This document shows, in pieces, positions 40,998 through 48,700 of a stretch of DNA of 64,000 nucleotides (positions within the stretch are counted from its first letter, which is position 1; every line of letters begins with the position of its first letter). The notes below the pieces were generated by a model. That model did not search any database and had not been told where the DNA came from. It saw nothing but the letters and a program-made list of their open reading frames with translations. The stretch comes from Modestobacter marinus (lineage in GTDB: Bacteria; Actinomycetota; Actinomycetes; Mycobacteriales; Geodermatophilaceae), in the NCBI RefSeq assembly GCF_011758655.1, contig NZ_JAAMPA010000001.1, positions 3,162,001 through 3,226,000 on the forward strand, read 5' to 3'. The translations under genes and the position numbers were made by a program.

Positions 40998-41485
40998 GGG
41001 ACCGCAGCGCTCGCGGTGGTGGCGTCCGCGGCGGGCCGGTGCCCGCTGGGCAGCCGGTCACCGTGCACGACGACCACCGGGCAGGGGGCGTGGGCGAGCA
41101 CGTGCAGTCCGACCGAGCCCATCAGCATCCCGGAGAAGCCACCGCGCCCCCGGTTCCCGACGACCAGCAGGTCGGCGTCCGCGGCGGCCTCGACCAGCGC
41201 CCGGGAGGCGTGGCCCTCCACGACGTGACGGTGCACGTGCGGTGCACCGTCAGGAGCGGCGTCCGCCAGTGCGGTGTCCAGCGCGAGCCGGGCGTTGGCC
41301 GCCCAGTCGATCGCGTCCAGGACGGTCTCCCATCCAGCGGTGGTGGGCAGGTGCCAGACACTGACGACGTGCAGGTCCCCGCCGGTCAGCTCGGCCTGGC
41401 GGAGTGCCCAGCGGAGCGCCTGGGTGGCGGACGCGGAGCCGTCGACGCCGACGACGATCGTCGGCCGGGGGGCGGGTGTGGTCAC
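40994..41485 (-). CDS. Universal stress protein, single domain
   Basis: The 163-residue product is a UspA-fold protein that binds ATP. It has VVGVDGSASATQALRWAL, the aspartate, and an intact nucleotide motif G-x2-G-x9-GS in VVGNRGRGGFSGMLMGS, ending CPVVVV. Such proteins act in dormancy and stress. It follows hsp20 by 75 bp, and probably all three genes (hsp20, usp, PLDc_N) are one transcript. Confidence 0.93.
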   Translation of the reverse strand: MTTPAPRPTIVVGVDGSASATQALRWALRQAELTGGDLHVVSVWHLPTTAGWETVLDAIDWAANARLALDTALADAAPDGAPHVHRHVVEGHASRALVEAAADADLLVVGNRGRGGFSGMLMGSVGLHVLAHAPCPVVVVHGDRLPSGHRPAADATTASAAVP

Positions 41486-41559
41486 GGTGGGCTCCTCGGG
41501 GAGGCGGGGACGACGGGAGCCGCGACCCGCTCGGTGCGGGCAGGTCGCGGCGGTCCGGA

Positions 41560-42039
41560 TCAGTCCTTGGTGATCGGGATGGTGGTCGGCTCCTGCGCCG
41601 CCGGCCGCTGCGGCACGGGCACGCGGATCTCGAGGATGCCGTCCTTGTAGCTGGCCCGGATGTCGGCCTCCGCGGCCCCGTCGGCCAGCGGGAGGACCCG
41701 GGAGAAGGTGCCGTACCGGAGCTCGTGCCGGACGTAGCCCTTGTCCTCGGTGTCGCTCTCCACCGTGCGTTCGGCGTGGATGCGCAGCGCGCCGTCCTGG
41801 ACGGTCAGCTGGACGTCGCGGTCCGGGTCGATGCCGGGCAGCTCCGCGCGGATCACCTGGGTGTCGCCGTCGCGGTACTCGTCGACGCTGATCACGTCCT
41901 CACCCTGCGGTTCCCACGCCGGGCCGAACGCGCGGCGCATCGGCATGGTCCGCATCCACTCGTCGAACATGCGGTCCAGCCGGGCGAACGGGGACAGCGC
42001 GGGGCCGTGCCCCTCGGTGTGGTGCTGCAACGTGCTCAT
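41560..42039 (-). CDS. Hsp20/alpha-crystallin small heat-shock protein
   Basis: This ATP-independent holdase has 159 residues. The alpha-crystallin domain spans about 48-145 (DEYRDGDTQVIRAELPGIDP, GALRIHAERT, GTFSRVLPLADGA, YKDGILEIRVPVP). The N-terminus MFDEWMRTMPMRR is the usual oligomerisation part. ATG at 42039 has GAGGAGGA upstream. It is the counterpart of HspX/Acr in mycobacterial dormancy regulons, and a GGTCCC-type box lies about 65 bp upstream. Confidence 0.93.
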   Translation of the reverse strand: MSTLQHHTEGHGPALSPFARLDRMFDEWMRTMPMRRAFGPAWEPQGEDVISVDEYRDGDTQVIRAELPGIDPDRDVQLTVQDGALRIHAERTVESDTEDKGYVRHELRYGTFSRVLPLADGAAEADIRASYKDGILEIRVPVPQRPAAQEPTTIPITKD

Positions 42040-42100
42040 CGGTCCTCCTCGGTGGTCGGGAACGGACCTCCACCTTCGCCCCGTCCGCGCGTCCGGGGGC

Positions 42101-42113
42101 AGGGACCTTCGTC
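42101..42113 (-). promoter_or_regulatory. DosR-like half box upstream of hsp20
   Basis: On the minus strand GACGAAGGTCCCT stands about 65 bp before hsp20. It shares the GGTCCC core of the stronger boxes in this region. The rest of 42040-42303 holds no gene. Confidence 0.35.
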
Positions 42114-42303
42114 GTGCATGCCAGCGCCCTTGGGGCCCCGCTGCTCGGGCACCACGCGTGCCTGGCCGGCCGGGGTCGGTCGTCGACGGTGGACGGGCCG
42201 GTGCCGTGCGCGGTGGTCGCCCTGCTCCCGCCGGGGCCGCACGGGGAGGGCGGCCCTGGACGTGCGGGCACGGGGTCGAGCCGGCCGGTCCTGCCCCGCC
42301 GGC

Positions 42304-43242
42304 TCAGCCGCTGGTGACGGGGGCGGCCGGCACCGGCGCCGGGCGGTCCAGCAGCGGGACGACGGCGACCGGACAGCCGGCCCGGTGCACCACGGCCGAG
42401 GCCACCGACCCCAGCCGCGCCAGCCGGTGGTGCCGGTGGCCGACCACGACCAGCTCGGCGGTCAGCGCGGCCGCCAGGAGCAGCCGGGCGGCGGACCCAC
42501 GCTCCGCCACCTGCTGCACGACCACCCCGGCGTGCTGCGCGGACGCCTCGGTGAGGGCGTCGTCGAGCGCCGACTCCTCCCGCCGCTGCGCGGTGGCCGC
42601 GTCGACGAAGGGCTCCAGCAGGCCGGCCGCGCCCGGCACGGTGTGGGCCCAGGCGCGGACGGCGACGAGCTGGCACCCGCGGGACGCCGCCTCGGCGAAG
42701 GCGAACGCGGCGACGGCGGGGTCCAGCTCGCCGGGGGCCAGCCCGACGACGACGCCGGACCGGCTGCGGGTGCTCCACGGCGGCGTCCACGGCACCAGCA
42801 GCACGGGGCAGTGCGCCAGCTGGACGAGCGCGGCGGCCGTGGAGCCGATGACCAGGTCGGTGACCAACCCGCGCCCGGTCGTGCCGAGGCAGAGCAGCTG
42901 CGCCCGGTCGGACTCGCGGACCAGGACGTCGACCGGGCGTCCCACCTCGATCCGGGTGGCCACCGAGAGCCCGGGTGCCGCGGTGCGGGCGGCGGTGGCG
43001 GCCTCCTCGAGCACCTGCTCCGCCGCCATCCGGAGGACGGCGAGCCCGTCGAAGCCCTCCGGTGCGGGCACGACGTCGGCCTCGCTCCACGGGAAGGCCA
43101 GCACCACCTCCAGCGCGGCTCCACGCGCCGCGGCTGCCCGGGCGCCGGCGCGCAGCGCGTCGGCGGCCGGGCGCGACCCGTCGACGCCGACCACCACCGG
43201 TCGTCCGTCCCGGTGCGGGCTGCCCGGGGGCTGCAGGTCCAT
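42304..43242 (-). CDS. Tandem-domain universal stress protein
   Basis: The 312-residue product contains two Usp domains. The first (about 10-150) has VVVGVDGSRPAADALR and LCLGTTGRGLVTDLVIGS, an intact G-x2-G-x9-GS site. The second (about 158-300) has VVVGLAPGELDP and VVGHRHHRLARLGS, in which the second glycine is His, so ATP binding there is doubtful. Tandem Usps of this kind are typical of the mycobacterial DosR regulon. ATG at 43242 begins MDLQPPGSPHRDGRP; no Shine-Dalgarno is obvious. Confidence 0.9.
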   Translation of the reverse strand: MDLQPPGSPHRDGRPVVVGVDGSRPAADALRAGARAAAARGAALEVVLAFPWSEADVVPAPEGFDGLAVLRMAAEQVLEEAATAARTAAPGLSVATRIEVGRPVDVLVRESDRAQLLCLGTTGRGLVTDLVIGSTAAALVQLAHCPVLLVPWTPPWSTRSRSGVVVGLAPGELDPAVAAFAFAEAASRGCQLVAVRAWAHTVPGAAGLLEPFVDAATAQRREESALDDALTEASAQHAGVVVQQVAERGSAARLLLAAALTAELVVVGHRHHRLARLGSVASAVVHRAGCPVAVVPLLDRPAPVPAAPVTSG

Positions 43243-43323
43243 GACCTGACGGTCCCGCCCACTCCGGGCCCGGGCCACCGGCGGGAGGCACCGCCGCCGT
43301 GGGTCCTGGGTACCGCTGCTGTC

Positions 43324-43338
43324 GGGACCTCGGGCCCT
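43324..43338 (-). promoter_or_regulatory. DosR-like box upstream of tandem Usp gene
   Basis: The minus strand reads AGGGCCCGAGGTCCC, a near-palindrome of GGG/CCC half-sites centred about 90 bp before the Usp start. Confidence 0.5.
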
Positions 43339-43356
43339 GGGGCACCTCGCCGCCGG

Positions 43357-43412
43357 CGAGCGGGTCCGGGCGAGCGGGTCCTGGCGAGCGGGTCCTGGCG
43401 AGCGGGTCCTGG
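43357..43412. repeat. 14-bp tandem repeat
   Basis: Four units of CGAGCGGGTCCTGG (the first with GG for TG) lie head to tail between the ABC permease gene and the Usp promoter. The unit length is not coding and no hairpin is evident. Confidence 0.85.
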
Positions 43413-43432
43413 CGAGGGGGAGCGGCTGGTGC

Positions 43433-45031
43433 TCAGGCAGTCGTGAGGTCGCGTCGGCGGAACGCGCCGAGCCCCAGCGCCAGCAACGCCCCGGCCAGAC
43501 CGCCGAGCACGAGCAACGGCGGAGCGGCCCACTCCTCGGCCGGCACGGTCGGGGTCCGGGCGAGCGGGGAGAGGCCGCCGACCCAGCCCGGCCAGTCGAA
43601 GGACTCCGCGAACAGGGTGATGACCAGCAGCAGTCCGAAGACGGTCCAGGCGGTGGGCGCCGCGGCGGAGGGCACCGCGCCGACGAGCGCCGCCGCCAGC
43701 CCGGCCACCACCCACACCGCAGGCGTGTAGCCGAGCGCCGCGCCGGCCAGCCGGAGCACGGCGCCGGCGTCCCCGGTGGCCACCGCCCGGCTGACCCCGG
43801 TGGCCAGGCCGCCCAGCCCGAGCAGGGCGGTGGCACCGAGGAGGGCGACGGTGAGGTGGCTGCCCAGCCAGCGGAGCCGGCTCACCCCGGTGGCGAGCAC
43901 CGGCTCGGCGCGGCCGGAGGTCTCCTCGGACCGCGCCCGGATGGTGGCCGAGACGGCGTAGCCGGCCACCATGAGCGCGGTCATCTGCAACGTCACGCCG
44001 AGGTAGGCGTCGACGAGGTCGGTGGTCGAGCTCGTCTGGAAGAACACCTGGGCATCGGGGTTGTCGCCGATCAGCGTCTCCACCGACTCGGCCAACCCGC
44101 CGTAGACCAGGCCGAGCAGGCTGATGCCCACCGCCCAGGCCGCCAGCGCGCCACGGTGCAGGCGCCAGGCCAGGCCCAGCGCGCTGGACAGCTGCCGGGG
44201 CGCCGTGGCCGCGCCGGGCCGGGGTTGCAGCAGACCCGCGCCCAGGTCGCGGCGGTCGAGCAGGCGGCGGGCAGCCAGCACCAGCACCGACGTGCCGGCC
44301 AGCGGCAGCAGCAGCGGCCACCACCGGTCGGCCGACCACGGGTGGGTGGCCTGGGCCCAGCCGACCGGTGAGCCCCAGGACAGCCCGCTGCCGGTGATGT
44401 CACCGATCGCCCGCACCACCAGCGACACCCCGAGCACGCCGCCGACCAGTCCGTACACCCCGCGGGTGACCCCGGTCAGCTGGACGCAGACCGCGGTGAC
44501 CCCGGTGAACACCAGCCCCACCGAGGCGGTGGCGCTGCCCAGCAGCACCGACCCCTGCACCGGCAGGCCGGTCAGCGCGGCGCCCGCCGCGATGGCCACG
44601 CCCATCCCCGCGCAGGCCAGCGCCGCGAGCACCGTCGCGGCGACCAGCGGGGCGTGCCGCCCGACCTGCGCCGAGCGGACCAGCTCCGTGCGGCCGGCCT
44701 CCTCGTCGGCCCGGGTGTGCCGGGTGGTGGTGAACATGGCCATCAGCACGGTGAGCACCACCAGCGAGGTGGAGATCTCGAAGGCGACCGTGCCGGCCAC
44801 GGTGTCCAGCCCCACCGGCGGCCCCGAGAACGCGATGCTCGCCGCGTTGCTCCCGGCCGACGCCCGGTAGGCCGCCAGGGCCTCCGGCGTCCGGTAGAAG
44901 GTCTGGTTGGACGTGGACTGGGTGGCCATCAACGCCCCGCCGGCCAGCAGCCAGATCGGCAGCCGCAGCCGGTCGCGGCGCACCGCGAACCGCAGGAGCT
45001 CGGTGGTGCCGGCCAGCGTGGCCCCGCTCAC
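43433..45031 (-). CDS. ABC-2 type exporter permease
   Basis: The 532-residue product has about twelve membrane spans in two similar halves. Each half has a charged loop with a conserved RxxEExxRxE pattern ([13 protein letters not shown] near 107 and [14 protein letters not shown] near 363). This is the large permease type annotated as exporter of polyketide antibiotics. The GTG start overlaps the ATPase stop by four bases, so the two make one transporter. The substrate is unknown. Confidence 0.9.
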   Translation of the reverse strand: MSGATLAGTTELLRFAVRRDRLRLPIWLLAGGALMATQSTSNQTFYRTPEALAAYRASAGSNAASIAFSGPPVGLDTVAGTVAFEISTSLVVLTVLMAMFTTTRHTRADEEAGRTELVRSAQVGRHAPLVAATVLAALACAGMGVAIAAGAALTGLPVQGSVLLGSATASVGLVFTGVTAVCVQLTGVTRGVYGLVGGVLGVSLVVRAIGDITGSGLSWGSPVGWAQATHPWSADRWWPLLLPLAGTSVLVLAARRLLDRRDLGAGLLQPRPGAATAPRQLSSALGLAWRLHRGALAAWAVGISLLGLVYGGLAESVETLIGDNPDAQVFFQTSSTTDLVDAYLGVTLQMTALMVAGYAVSATIRARSEETSGRAEPVLATGVSRLRWLGSHLTVALLGATALLGLGGLATGVSRAVATGDAGAVLRLAGAALGYTPAVWVVAGLAAALVGAVPSAAAPTAWTVFGLLLVITLFAESFDWPGWVGGLSPLARTPTVPAEEWAAPPLLVLGGLAGALLALGLGAFRRRDLTTA

Positions 45032-45957
45032 GGCGACCGGCTCCCGGCCAGCTGCCCCCCTCCGGTCGCGGCCGGCTCGTCGCCGTACTGGCGCAGGAAC
45101 AGCTCCTCCAGGGTCGGTGGCGCGCTGAGCAGGCTGCGCAGGCCGGCCGCGGTCAGCCGGCGGACGGCGCCGTCCAGCTGGTCGCCGTCGACGTCGAAGC
45201 TCACCCGGCCGTCGCTGACCCGCAGGCCGTGCACACCGGGGAGCCCGTCCAGCCCGGTCACCGGGTGCACGGTCTCGGCGGTGACCGACGTCCGGGTCAG
45301 CGAGCGGAGCTCGCCGAGCGTGCCGGTCTGCACGGTGCGCCCGAGCCGGATGATGCTCATCCGGTCACACAGCGCCTCGGCCTCGGCCAGGATGTGGCTG
45401 GACAGCAGCACGGTGCGCCCCTCGTCGCGGGCCTCCCGGATGCAGCTCTGGAAGGTGGCCTCCATGAGCGGGTCGAGCCCGGAGGTCGGCTCGTCGAGGA
45501 GGAGCAGCTCCACGTCGGAGGCGAGGGCGGCGACGAGGGCGACCTTCTGCCGGTTGCCCTTGGAGTAGGTGCGCGCCTTCTTGCGGGGGTCGAGCTCGAA
45601 GCGCTCCAGCAGCGTCGCCCGCCGCCGGGGGTCGGTCCCGCCGCGCAGCCGGCTGAGCAGGTCGATGACCTCGCCACCGCTGATCGTCGGCCACAGCGTC
45701 ACGTCGCCCGGCACGTAGGCCAGCCGCCGGTGCAGCGCGACGGCGTCCCGCCACGGGTCCCCGCCGAGCAGCTGGACGCGGCCGGCGTCGGGCCGGAGCA
45801 GCCCCAGCAGCACCCGGATCGTCGTCGACTTGCCCGACCCGTTCGGGCCGAGGAAGCCGTGCACCTCCCCGGCCCGTACCTCGAGGTCGAGCCCGTCCAG
45901 GGCGCGGGTCCGGCCGAAGGTCTTGACCAGGCCGGACACCGAGATCACCGCGGTCAT
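45028..45957 (-). CDS. ABC transporter ATPase for the ABC-2 exporter
   Basis: The 309-residue product has Walker [11 protein letters not shown] (about 36-45), a Q-loop in [12 protein letters not shown], the signature YSKGNRQK in place of LSGGQ, and Walker [13 protein letters not shown]. The C-terminal 90 residues are the DrrA-like regulatory extension. The YSKGN signature is usual in this subfamily. A GGGCC-N-GGTCAC box lies 60 bp upstream of the ATG. Confidence 0.92.
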   Translation of the reverse strand: MTAVISVSGLVKTFGRTRALDGLDLEVRAGEVHGFLGPNGSGKSTTIRVLLGLLRPDAGRVQLLGGDPWRDAVALHRRLAYVPGDVTLWPTISGGEVIDLLSRLRGGTDPRRRATLLERFELDPRKKARTYSKGNRQKVALVAALASDVELLLLDEPTSGLDPLMEATFQSCIREARDEGRTVLLSSHILAEAEALCDRMSIIRLGRTVQTGTLGELRSLTRTSVTAETVHPVTGLDGLPGVHGLRVSDGRVSFDVDGDQLDGAVRRLTAAGLRSLLSAPPTLEELFLRQYGDEPAATGGGQLAGSRSP

Positions 45958-46016
45958 GCCCGACGACGGTGCTCCGGTGACCGGGCCAGGGGAAGGTCCT
46001 CCGGCTGCTGATCAGC

Positions 46017-46031
46017 GTGACCAGCGGCCCT
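46017..46031 (-). promoter_or_regulatory. DosR-like box upstream of ABC exporter operon
   Basis: The minus strand reads AGGGCCGCTGGTCAC, close to the boxes at 43.3, 51.1 and 56.8 kb, and lies about 60-75 bp before the ATPase start. A looser GGACC/GGCCC pair lies between. Confidence 0.45.
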
Positions 46032-46119
46032 GGTCACGCAACCCGTCGCGGGCCTGCACTGGCTCCGTGCGCCCCGCTCCGCCCCCGCCGCCCCTCCCGG
46101 CGCGCCCCGCGCCCGCCGC

Positions 46120-46428
46120 CCCTGGCTCGTCGTCGGGGTCGGCCCGACGGCGGAGGGCCGTGGTGCGCCGCGGTGGGCGTCGCGCGAGGCGGCACGGCGG
46201 GACGGGACGGTGCCGGCGGTCACCGGGTGGCCCGGTGGCAGCGCGGCCGGGCACGCCGGGCGGGCGGCCGAGCTGGTGGCCCGGGTGCGGGAGGCGGTCG
46301 AGGAGACCGGTGGGCACGGCCGCACCCGGGTGCAGCTGCTGACCGGCCCGGTGGCCGAGGTGCTGACCGCGTCGTCCGAGGACGCCGACGTGCTCGTGCT
46401 CGGGCAGCACCACCGGACGGCGCCCTGA
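46120..46428 (+). pseudogene. Decayed universal stress protein gene
   Basis: The frame reads PWLVVGVGPTAEGRG, then a Usp-like helix WASREAARRDGTV, and ends QLLTGPVAEVLTASSEDADV with LVLGQHHRTAP before TGA. This is the order of a Usp domain, but the final nucleotide motif and last strand-helix are missing. No ATG, GTG or TTG precedes the Usp start in frame after an upstream TGA (only CTG). Only the last 72 codons would have a usual start (GTG at 46210). I read it as a truncated relic. It lies beside two intact usp genes. Confidence 0.6.
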
Positions 46429-46439
46429 GCGGGCACTCC

Positions 46440-47459
46440 TCAGCCGGGGGCCGGTGACCCCCAGGGGGCGTCCAGCGGTCGGATGGTGTCGTCGACCGGG
46501 CGGCGGCCGGTCCGCGGGACCGGTTCGGCGCTGATCGCGGGCCAGCCCAGCCGCACCAGCAGCTGGGGCTCGCCCGCACCGCCGAGGAGCTCCGCGCGCA
46601 ACTCGGCACGGGTGGCCGGCACCTCCAGCGGCTGGCTGATCGGGTCGGTCGCCACGCCCCAGCGGGTCGCGGTCAGCAGCACCGAGCTCAGCGCCTCACC
46701 GCAGGCCAGCTCCTCCGACGGCGAGGCCGCGGCGGTGCAGAGCAACAGCAGCACGGTGCCGTCGGTCTCCTCGCGGCCGAGGGTGACCTGGGCCTGCTCC
46801 CGGGCGGCGAAGTGCCGCACCGGCACGGCGCCGTCGGGCTGCCGGGGCACGTTGACGGCGGGCACGCCCTCGGGTGCCGCCCGGCCGCGGCCGGACCAGG
46901 CCGCCGCCTCCGCCGCGAGCGCCGGGTCCAGCGCCTGCTGCACGCCGGCCTGGGCGACCAGGGCCGCCACCCGCCTGCGGTCGGCGTCCCGCTCCAGCGG
47001 CTGCAGCACCGCGCCCTGGGCCGCGGCGGCCTGCCTCAGCTCGTCCAGCAGCGGTGCGGGCACCGGCCACGTCGACATCACCCGGCGGTCGGACCGCCGG
47101 TGCTCGATGGCGGCGGCCAGCATCAGCTCCTCGGGCAGCGGCACCCGCCCGGGGGACACCTCCACCGCGGCCAGGTGCTCCGGGTGGGCGGGGTCGGGCA
47201 GCCGGTGCACCCGCGTCGACCAGCCGGCGGCCAGCAGCGCCACGCGCAGGTGGTGCAGCGCCGCCCCGCAGCTGATCCGCAGGTCCCGGCCGTCGGGGTC
47301 GGTGGCCGGGAGCGCGCGGGTGGTGTCGGCGAACAGGTGGATCGAGTGGGCACCCGGCCGCCACTGCCACGGCTGGGTGTTGTGCACCGACGGCGCACGG
47401 TTGGCCAGCGCGATCGCGGCGCGCGCGGTGGCGCGGTCGAGGGGGACGGTGGGCACCAC
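46440..47459 (-). CDS. Acg-family nitroreductase-like protein
   Basis: The 339-residue product resembles Acg (Rv2032), a two-lobed nitroreductase-fold protein that sequesters FMN and lacks normal turnover. Visible traits are the start LANRAPSVHNTQPWQW (about 18-33), ISCGAALHHLRVAL, the IEHRRSDRRVM segment and GEALSSVLLTATRWGVATDP. GTG at 47459 follows GAGGAG. Acg is a classic member of the mycobacterial dormancy regulon, in keeping with the neighbours here. Confidence 0.9.
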   Translation of the reverse strand: MVPTVPLDRATARAAIALANRAPSVHNTQPWQWRPGAHSIHLFADTTRALPATDPDGRDLRISCGAALHHLRVALLAAGWSTRVHRLPDPAHPEHLAAVEVSPGRVPLPEELMLAAAIEHRRSDRRVMSTWPVPAPLLDELRQAAAAQGAVLQPLERDADRRRVAALVAQAGVQQALDPALAAEAAAWSGRGRAAPEGVPAVNVPRQPDGAVPVRHFAAREQAQVTLGREETDGTVLLLLCTAAASPSEELACGEALSSVLLTATRWGVATDPISQPLEVPATRAELRAELLGGAGEPQLLVRLGWPAISAEPVPRTGRRPVDDTIRPLDAPWGSPAPG

Positions 47460-47528
47460 GACTCCTCGGGCTCCGGGGGCGGACCCCGTCCAGCCTGCGC
47501 AGGTCGAGCCGGCCGGGGGAGAGGAGGA

Positions 47529-47548
47529 GGTCCCGGCCGGCCGGGACC
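47529..47548. promoter_or_regulatory. Perfect 20-bp palindrome upstream of acg
   Basis: GGTCCCGGCC is followed directly by its reverse complement, about 70-90 bp before the Acg-like gene and 100 bp after the flippase stop. It contains the GGTCCC/GGGACC half-sites seen in other boxes of the region, so an operator is more likely than a terminator, though both are possible. Confidence 0.5.
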
Positions 47549-47647
47549 GTCAGCGCGTGCCGGCCGGGGCAGCACCCCAGCACACCGCGGTGCCGGCCAC
47601 GGCCGCGGCGGTCGCGGCGTCCCGGCCCCGGCGGTGGACGCGTCCGC

Positions 47648-48700
47648 TCACCGGGCCGACAGCGCAGGCGCGCCCGCCGGACCGGGCAGCCGGCCGGCGC
47701 CCCGCCGCCACAGCACCCAGGCGAGCACGCCGGAGGGGATCGGCAGGAACCAGGTGAGGAACCGGAAGAGCAGCACGCCCCCGGTGGCCGCGGCGGCGCC
47801 CATCCCCACCGCGGTGAGCCCGGCGACGTAGCTGAGCTCGGCCACCCCCAGCGCCCCGGGCGTCACCGGCACCAGCGTGACCAGCCGGGTCAGCGCGAAC
47901 ACCGCCAGCACGCGGGCCCAGGGGACGGTGCCGCCGTCCACGCAGCGCAGCGCGGTCAGCAGCACCAGGAACAGGGCGGCGTGACTGCCGATCGCCGCGA
48001 GCGTCAGCGGGACCCACCGCCGCTGCAGCAGGGTCCGGGAGTCCGCCCGGAACCGGTCGACCCGCTCGACCCAGCGGTGCGGCGGCCGGTGGTGGAACCG
48101 GTCCGCCGACCACCCGGCGATGCGCTCGGCGGTGCCGGCGAGGCCGATCGCGGCCTCCCGGTGCACCAGGACGGCGGCGAGCGCGCCGACCGCCAGGGCC
48201 AGCACGACCGTGCCCGCCACCGCCGCCAGCATCAGCGCGCGGGTCGCATCGCCGGTGATCGCCAGGGCCAGCAACGCCACCACGGGCGTCCCGAGCTTGA
48301 CGAAGTTGTTCCAGACGCCGGTCACGACCACCGCCCGGGTGATCTCCGCCGGGGCGTGCCCGAAGGAGTGGTACATCGCCGCCGTCGTGCCCACCCCGAA
48401 GGCGAAGCCGGCCGGCACCGTGTTGCTGATCGCGGTCGACGCCTGGTCGGTGAGCAGCGCCCGTCCCCAGCCGAGGCCGGGCAGCGCGATCGCCCACAGC
48501 GGCGCGTAGGAGCACAGGTTGACCACGGCCACCGACGCCAGCACCGCCGTCTCGGCCCAGGTCAGGTCCCGCACCAGGCCCCAGGCCGCCGAGTAGTCGC
48601 CGACGTGCGGGAGCACCCCGGCGAAGACGACGGCGACGACCAGCAGGCTCAGCGTCGCCCGGGCAGCGGGGCCGGTGAGTGCCCGCCGGAGGCCGCTCAC
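47648..48700 (-). CDS. UPF0104/LPG-synthase-type membrane flippase-like protein
   Basis: The 350-residue product has about eight membrane spans of the lysylphosphatidylglycerol synthase transmembrane (UPF0104) type. Characteristic pieces are NTVPAGFAFGVGTT near 90, VTGVWNNFVKLGTPVVAL and the C-terminal RLVTLVPVTPGALGVAELSY. There is no aminoacyl-transfer domain, so it may only translocate a lipid or polyprenyl-linked substrate. The GTG start overlaps the stop of the larger paralogue upstream. Confidence 0.87.
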   Translation of the reverse strand: MSGLRRALTGPAARATLSLLVVAVVFAGVLPHVGDYSAAWGLVRDLTWAETAVLASVAVVNLCSYAPLWAIALPGLGWGRALLTDQASTAISNTVPAGFAFGVGTTAAMYHSFGHAPAEITRAVVVTGVWNNFVKLGTPVVALLALAITGDATRALMLAAVAGTVVLALAVGALAAVLVHREAAIGLAGTAERIAGWSADRFHHRPPHRWVERVDRFRADSRTLLQRRWVPLTLAAIGSHAALFLVLLTALRCVDGGTVPWARVLAVFALTRLVTLVPVTPGALGVAELSYVAGLTAVGMGAAAATGGVLLFRFLTWFLPIPSGVLAWVLWRRGAGRLPGPAGAPALSAR

